From the NCBI GenBank assembly GCA_028711875.1, contig JAQTRJ010000085.1, forward strand, positions 1-7,849: a stretch of DNA of 7,849 bases. Direction: 5' to 3'. The position numbers and the translations under genes were made by a program. This DNA is from a bacterium (GTDB lineage: Bacteria; Electryoneota; RPQS01). Shown here in pieces: positions 6,176-7,849 of the stretch (position 1 is its first letter; each line of letters starts with the position of its first letter). The notes under the pieces are model-generated. The model was not told where the DNA came from. It saw nothing but the letters and a program-made list of their open reading frames with translations, and did no database searches.

Positions 6176-6980
6176 GCCCGCCGGCGCGCTGCGCGTCGTG
6201 TTCGTGGGCGATATTTTCGGAACACCCGGTGTGAAGGCGGCGGAGCGCCTTCTACCGGGATTTCTGCGTGCGGCGGCGGCGGATTTCTGCATCATCAACG
6301 GCGAGAACTCCGAACAGGGCAAGGGAATTTCTCCGGTCACTGCGCGGGCGCTGTTTGACGCAGGCGCTGACGTGATCACCGGCGGTAATCACACGCTGTT
6401 CCGGGATAAAGGGCAGGAACTGGCCGAACGGGATGTGCGCGTGCTGCGGCCGGCCAATTTGCCCGAGGGAACTCCCGGCCGTGGCTGGGGAATTTTCGAC
6501 GCGAGGGCGGGCTGCCGGGTGGGAGTGCTCAATCTGGTGGGACGAGCCATGCTGCCGCCGACCGACGATCCGTTTCGCGTCGGGAAACGTCTGATCGAGG
6601 AGATGCGGGCGGAAACGCCGCTGATCATCGTGGATTTTCACGCCGAAGCGACGGCGGAAAAGCTCGCGTTCGCGCGTTGGGTAGACGGACTCATCACGGC
6701 GGTGATCGGCACGCACACCCATGTTCAGACCGCCGACGAGCAGGTGCTTGACGGCGGAGCGGCGTACATGACCGACGTTGGCATGACCGGATCGCACGCC
6801 GGAGTGATCGGACTGAAAACGGAACACGCCCTGCACCGCTTTTTACATCCGATGGCGGGCAACAAGTCCGGCGGCGCGGAGGGCGACGTCCGTTTGTCGG
6901 GAGCGGTGGTGGATGCGCAGGCGCAAACGGGCAGAGCACTGGCGATCCATCGTTTTCAACTGCGCCTGCCGGAGGAATGA
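6144..6980 (+). CDS. ymdB: YmdB-family metallophosphoesterase (TIGR00282 type)
   Basis: In Bacillus subtilis YmdB is a cytosolic dimetal phosphodiesterase acting on cyclic mononucleotides and affecting motility and biofilm decisions. The rny-ymdB pair is conserved. Numbered from GTG 6144 (278 aa), metal ligands are present: D23 (VGDIFGTPG), E54/N55 ([11 protein letters not shown]), N82/H83 (GGNHT), H166 ([10 protein letters not shown]), H191 and H193 ([12 protein letters not shown]). TDVGMTG is also typical. GNHT is followed by LF where the family commonly has WD, a mild deviation. The start is uncertain. GTG 6144 overlaps rny by 32 bases, adds about 15 residues before the conserved LRVVFVGD and has no clear SD. 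TTG 6165 or CTG 6189 are alternatives, all consistent with translation coupled to rny. Confidence 0.93.
   Translation: MNSAPPVLPSKPAGALRVVFVGDIFGTPGVKAAERLLPGFLRAAAADFCIINGENSEQGKGISPVTARALFDAGADVITGGNHTLFRDKGQELAERDVRVLRPANLPEGTPGRGWGIFDARAGCRVGVLNLVGRAMLPPTDDPFRVGKRLIEEMRAETPLIIVDFHAEATAEKLAFARWVDGLITAVIGTHTHVQTADEQVLDGGAAYMTDVGMTGSHAGVIGLKTEHALHRFLHPMAGNKSGGAEGDVRLSGAVVDAQAQTGRALAIHRFQLRLPEE
6971..6976 (+). promoter_or_regulatory. Shine-Dalgarno fixing the TTG start of the amidohydrolase
   Basis: GGAGGA lies inside the last codons of ymdB, with 7 bases to TTG 6984. No ATG or GTG at this site competes in frame. This sets a non-ATG start and a 3-base gap after the ymdB stop, so the two genes are probably translated from one mRNA. 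Confidence 0.7.
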
Positions 6981-6983
6981 CGA

Positions 6984-7808
6984 TTGCGGATTCACGCTCG
7001 TACCTGGACGGGGATTGCATCGGCAGAACAGCTCGTCATCGAAACCGATGGCGAGCGCATTGTCTCGGTGCGTCCCGATCTCGCCGCCGCGCGACGGGGA
7101 GACGCCGTGGTTTGTCCCGCAGGATCGCTGCTCGTTCCGGGACTGCATGACGCGCATTGCCATCTGCTCGAAGGTGGATTAATGATGGCGGAGTGCGACT
7201 TCGACGGCGCGGACGCGCTGGAACAGGTCGGAAAAGCGCTGCGAGACTATGTATGTGCGCAGGGCGGTTCAGCGGCCGAGTGGGTGTTGGGACGCCGGCT
7301 CGATGAGACACGAGTCCGGGTGACTCGTCATGATTTGGATCGCGCGTGCGCCGACCGTCCGGTGTTCGTATGGACGCACGATCTGCATTCGGCGGTGGTG
7401 AATTCAGCCGCGCTTGAACGTGCGCAAATTTCCGACGACGCCGTGAATCCGCCGGGCGGAAGATTCGAGCGCGACGAGCATGGGCGCATCACCGGCGTCC
7501 TGCGGGAGACCGCGGCGCATCGCGTCGTAGAGAGAATCGCTCCGCCTTCGGCCGAGCAGTTCCGGCAGGCTCTGCTTCGCGCGCAAACATACGCTTTTTC
7601 GCTGGGGATCACGGCCGTCAGCAGCAGCGTGCGCGGGGACATGCTGGCCAGTTATCGTGCGTTTGCGGAAAGCACGGAGCGCGACTTGCGAATGAACATC
7701 TGGCCGGTCTGCGAGGAGTTCCAACTCGATGGCGAACGCTTTGAGACAGTGAACGAGTCGGGTTATCCCATCGGAACGCTGAAGGGATTTGTGGATGGCG
7801 CACTGTGA
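6984..7808 (+). CDS. Amidohydrolase family 3 (YtcJ/NfdA-like), N-terminal half, ends at in-frame TGA
   Basis: Metal-dependent hydrolases of this family cleave amide or related bonds; the substrate here cannot be told. Visible in order: an N-terminal beta segment; the metal-binding HxH in PGLHDAHCHLLEGG (H58, H60); WVLGRRLDETR (family W..G.GWDE); VFVWTHDLHSAVVNSAALERA (split here as FVWTHDLHS plus VNSAAL); GGRFERDEHGRITGVLRE; GITAVSSSV; and GTLKGFVDGAL. At that point the family continues GSRTA, but the codon after GAL is TGA (7806-7808). The 274-aa product would be about half the usual length (about 500-550 aa) and would lack the later metal ligands, so it should be inactive if the stop is real. 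Start TTG 6984 with GGAGGA 7 bases upstream. The gene abuts ymdB, but no functional link is known to me. Confidence 0.85.
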   Translation: MRIHARTWTGIASAEQLVIETDGERIVSVRPDLAAARRGDAVVCPAGSLLVPGLHDAHCHLLEGGLMMAECDFDGADALEQVGKALRDYVCAQGGSAAEWVLGRRLDETRVRVTRHDLDRACADRPVFVWTHDLHSAVVNSAALERAQISDDAVNPPGGRFERDEHGRITGVLRETAAHRVVERIAPPSAEQFRQALLRAQTYAFSLGITAVSSSVRGDMLASYRAFAESTERDLRMNIWPVCEEFQLDGERFETVNESGYPIGTLKGFVDGAL

Positions 7809-7849
7809 TCGCGCTCGGCGGCGTTTTGGGAACCGTACCTGAACGCGCC
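7809..7849 (+). pseudogene. Continuation of the amidohydrolase after the TGA (partial)
   Basis: In the same frame directly after TGA the bases read SRSAAFWEPYLNA, matching the family pattern G-SR-TAA-FEPY that follows DGAL. Homology therefore crosses the stop without a frameshift; only the Gly codon is replaced (GGA to TGA would be one base change). The window ends here, so it is not known whether the rest of the frame is intact. Confidence 0.75.

Noticed and set aside
7806..7808. Genome-wide UGA-to-glycine code
   Set aside because: rplT, pheS and ymdB end at TGA with natural C-termini, and the GC-rich composition is unlike the known UGA-Gly lineages.
7806..7849. Selenocysteine at the TGA
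   Set aside because: The site is a conserved Gly, not Cys, and I see no convincing stem-loop of SECIS type just downstream.
1..7849. Mobile elements, CRISPR arrays, att sites, prophage genes
   Set aside because: No transposase or integrase motifs, no regularly spaced repeats and no long direct or inverted repeats beyond the hairpins listed.

Overview
The window is a compact, single-strand stretch of bacterial housekeeping chromosome of fairly high GC. All genes lie on the + strand. I see no insertion sequence, phage gene, CRISPR array, tRNA or rRNA. The order is rplT (3' end) - pheS - pheT - short coiled-coil gene (zapB-like) - zapA - structured non-coding region - rny - ymdB - amidohydrolase. 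From general knowledge, pheT/coiled-coil/zapA/rny neighbourhoods occur in Bacteroidetes-Chlorobi-type and related uncultured lineages. I infer a Gram-negative-type bacterium of that broad kind, but the sequence alone does not fix the phylum.

Region 1 (1-1229): the tail of ribosomal protein L20, then a 103-base gap, then pheS. The gap holds a perfect 11-bp hairpin followed by TTTT, a possible 8-residue leader ORF with two Phe codons, and a short hairpin that could cover the pheS Shine-Dalgarno (SD) sequence. pheS most likely starts at TTG 210, downstream of the hairpin. Region 2 (1255-3639): pheT, complete, with no recognisable SD. PheS and PheT form the alpha2-beta2 phenylalanyl-tRNA synthetase. 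Region 3 (3643-4290): a small coiled-coil protein and ZapA, probably a pair acting on the FtsZ ring. Both have two plausible starts.

Region 4 (4291-4609): a 319-base gap between zapA and rny, and the most interesting part of the window. A sigma70-like promoter is followed at the right distance by a segment of about 220 nt that folds into a long, interrupted rod. The rod has a symmetric 14 x 14 nt internal bubble, two UUCG-capped apical hairpins and a T8 tract at its 3' end. Position beside zapA and overall shape suggest a 6S RNA (ssrS)-type regulator of RNA polymerase. A strong SD with a GTG mini-ORF inside it is an unexplained alternative.

Region 5 (4610-7849): RNase Y (membrane-anchored endoribonuclease, mRNA decay), then the YmdB phosphodiesterase overlapping it by 32 bases, then a YtcJ/NfdA-like amidohydrolase with a TTG start and an SD inside the end of ymdB. 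The amidohydrolase has a TGA exactly where the family has a conserved Gly codon, and homology continues in the same frame to the window end. It is therefore a nonsense mutation, a sequencing error or an unusual recoding. Normal TGA stops elsewhere in the window argue against recoding.
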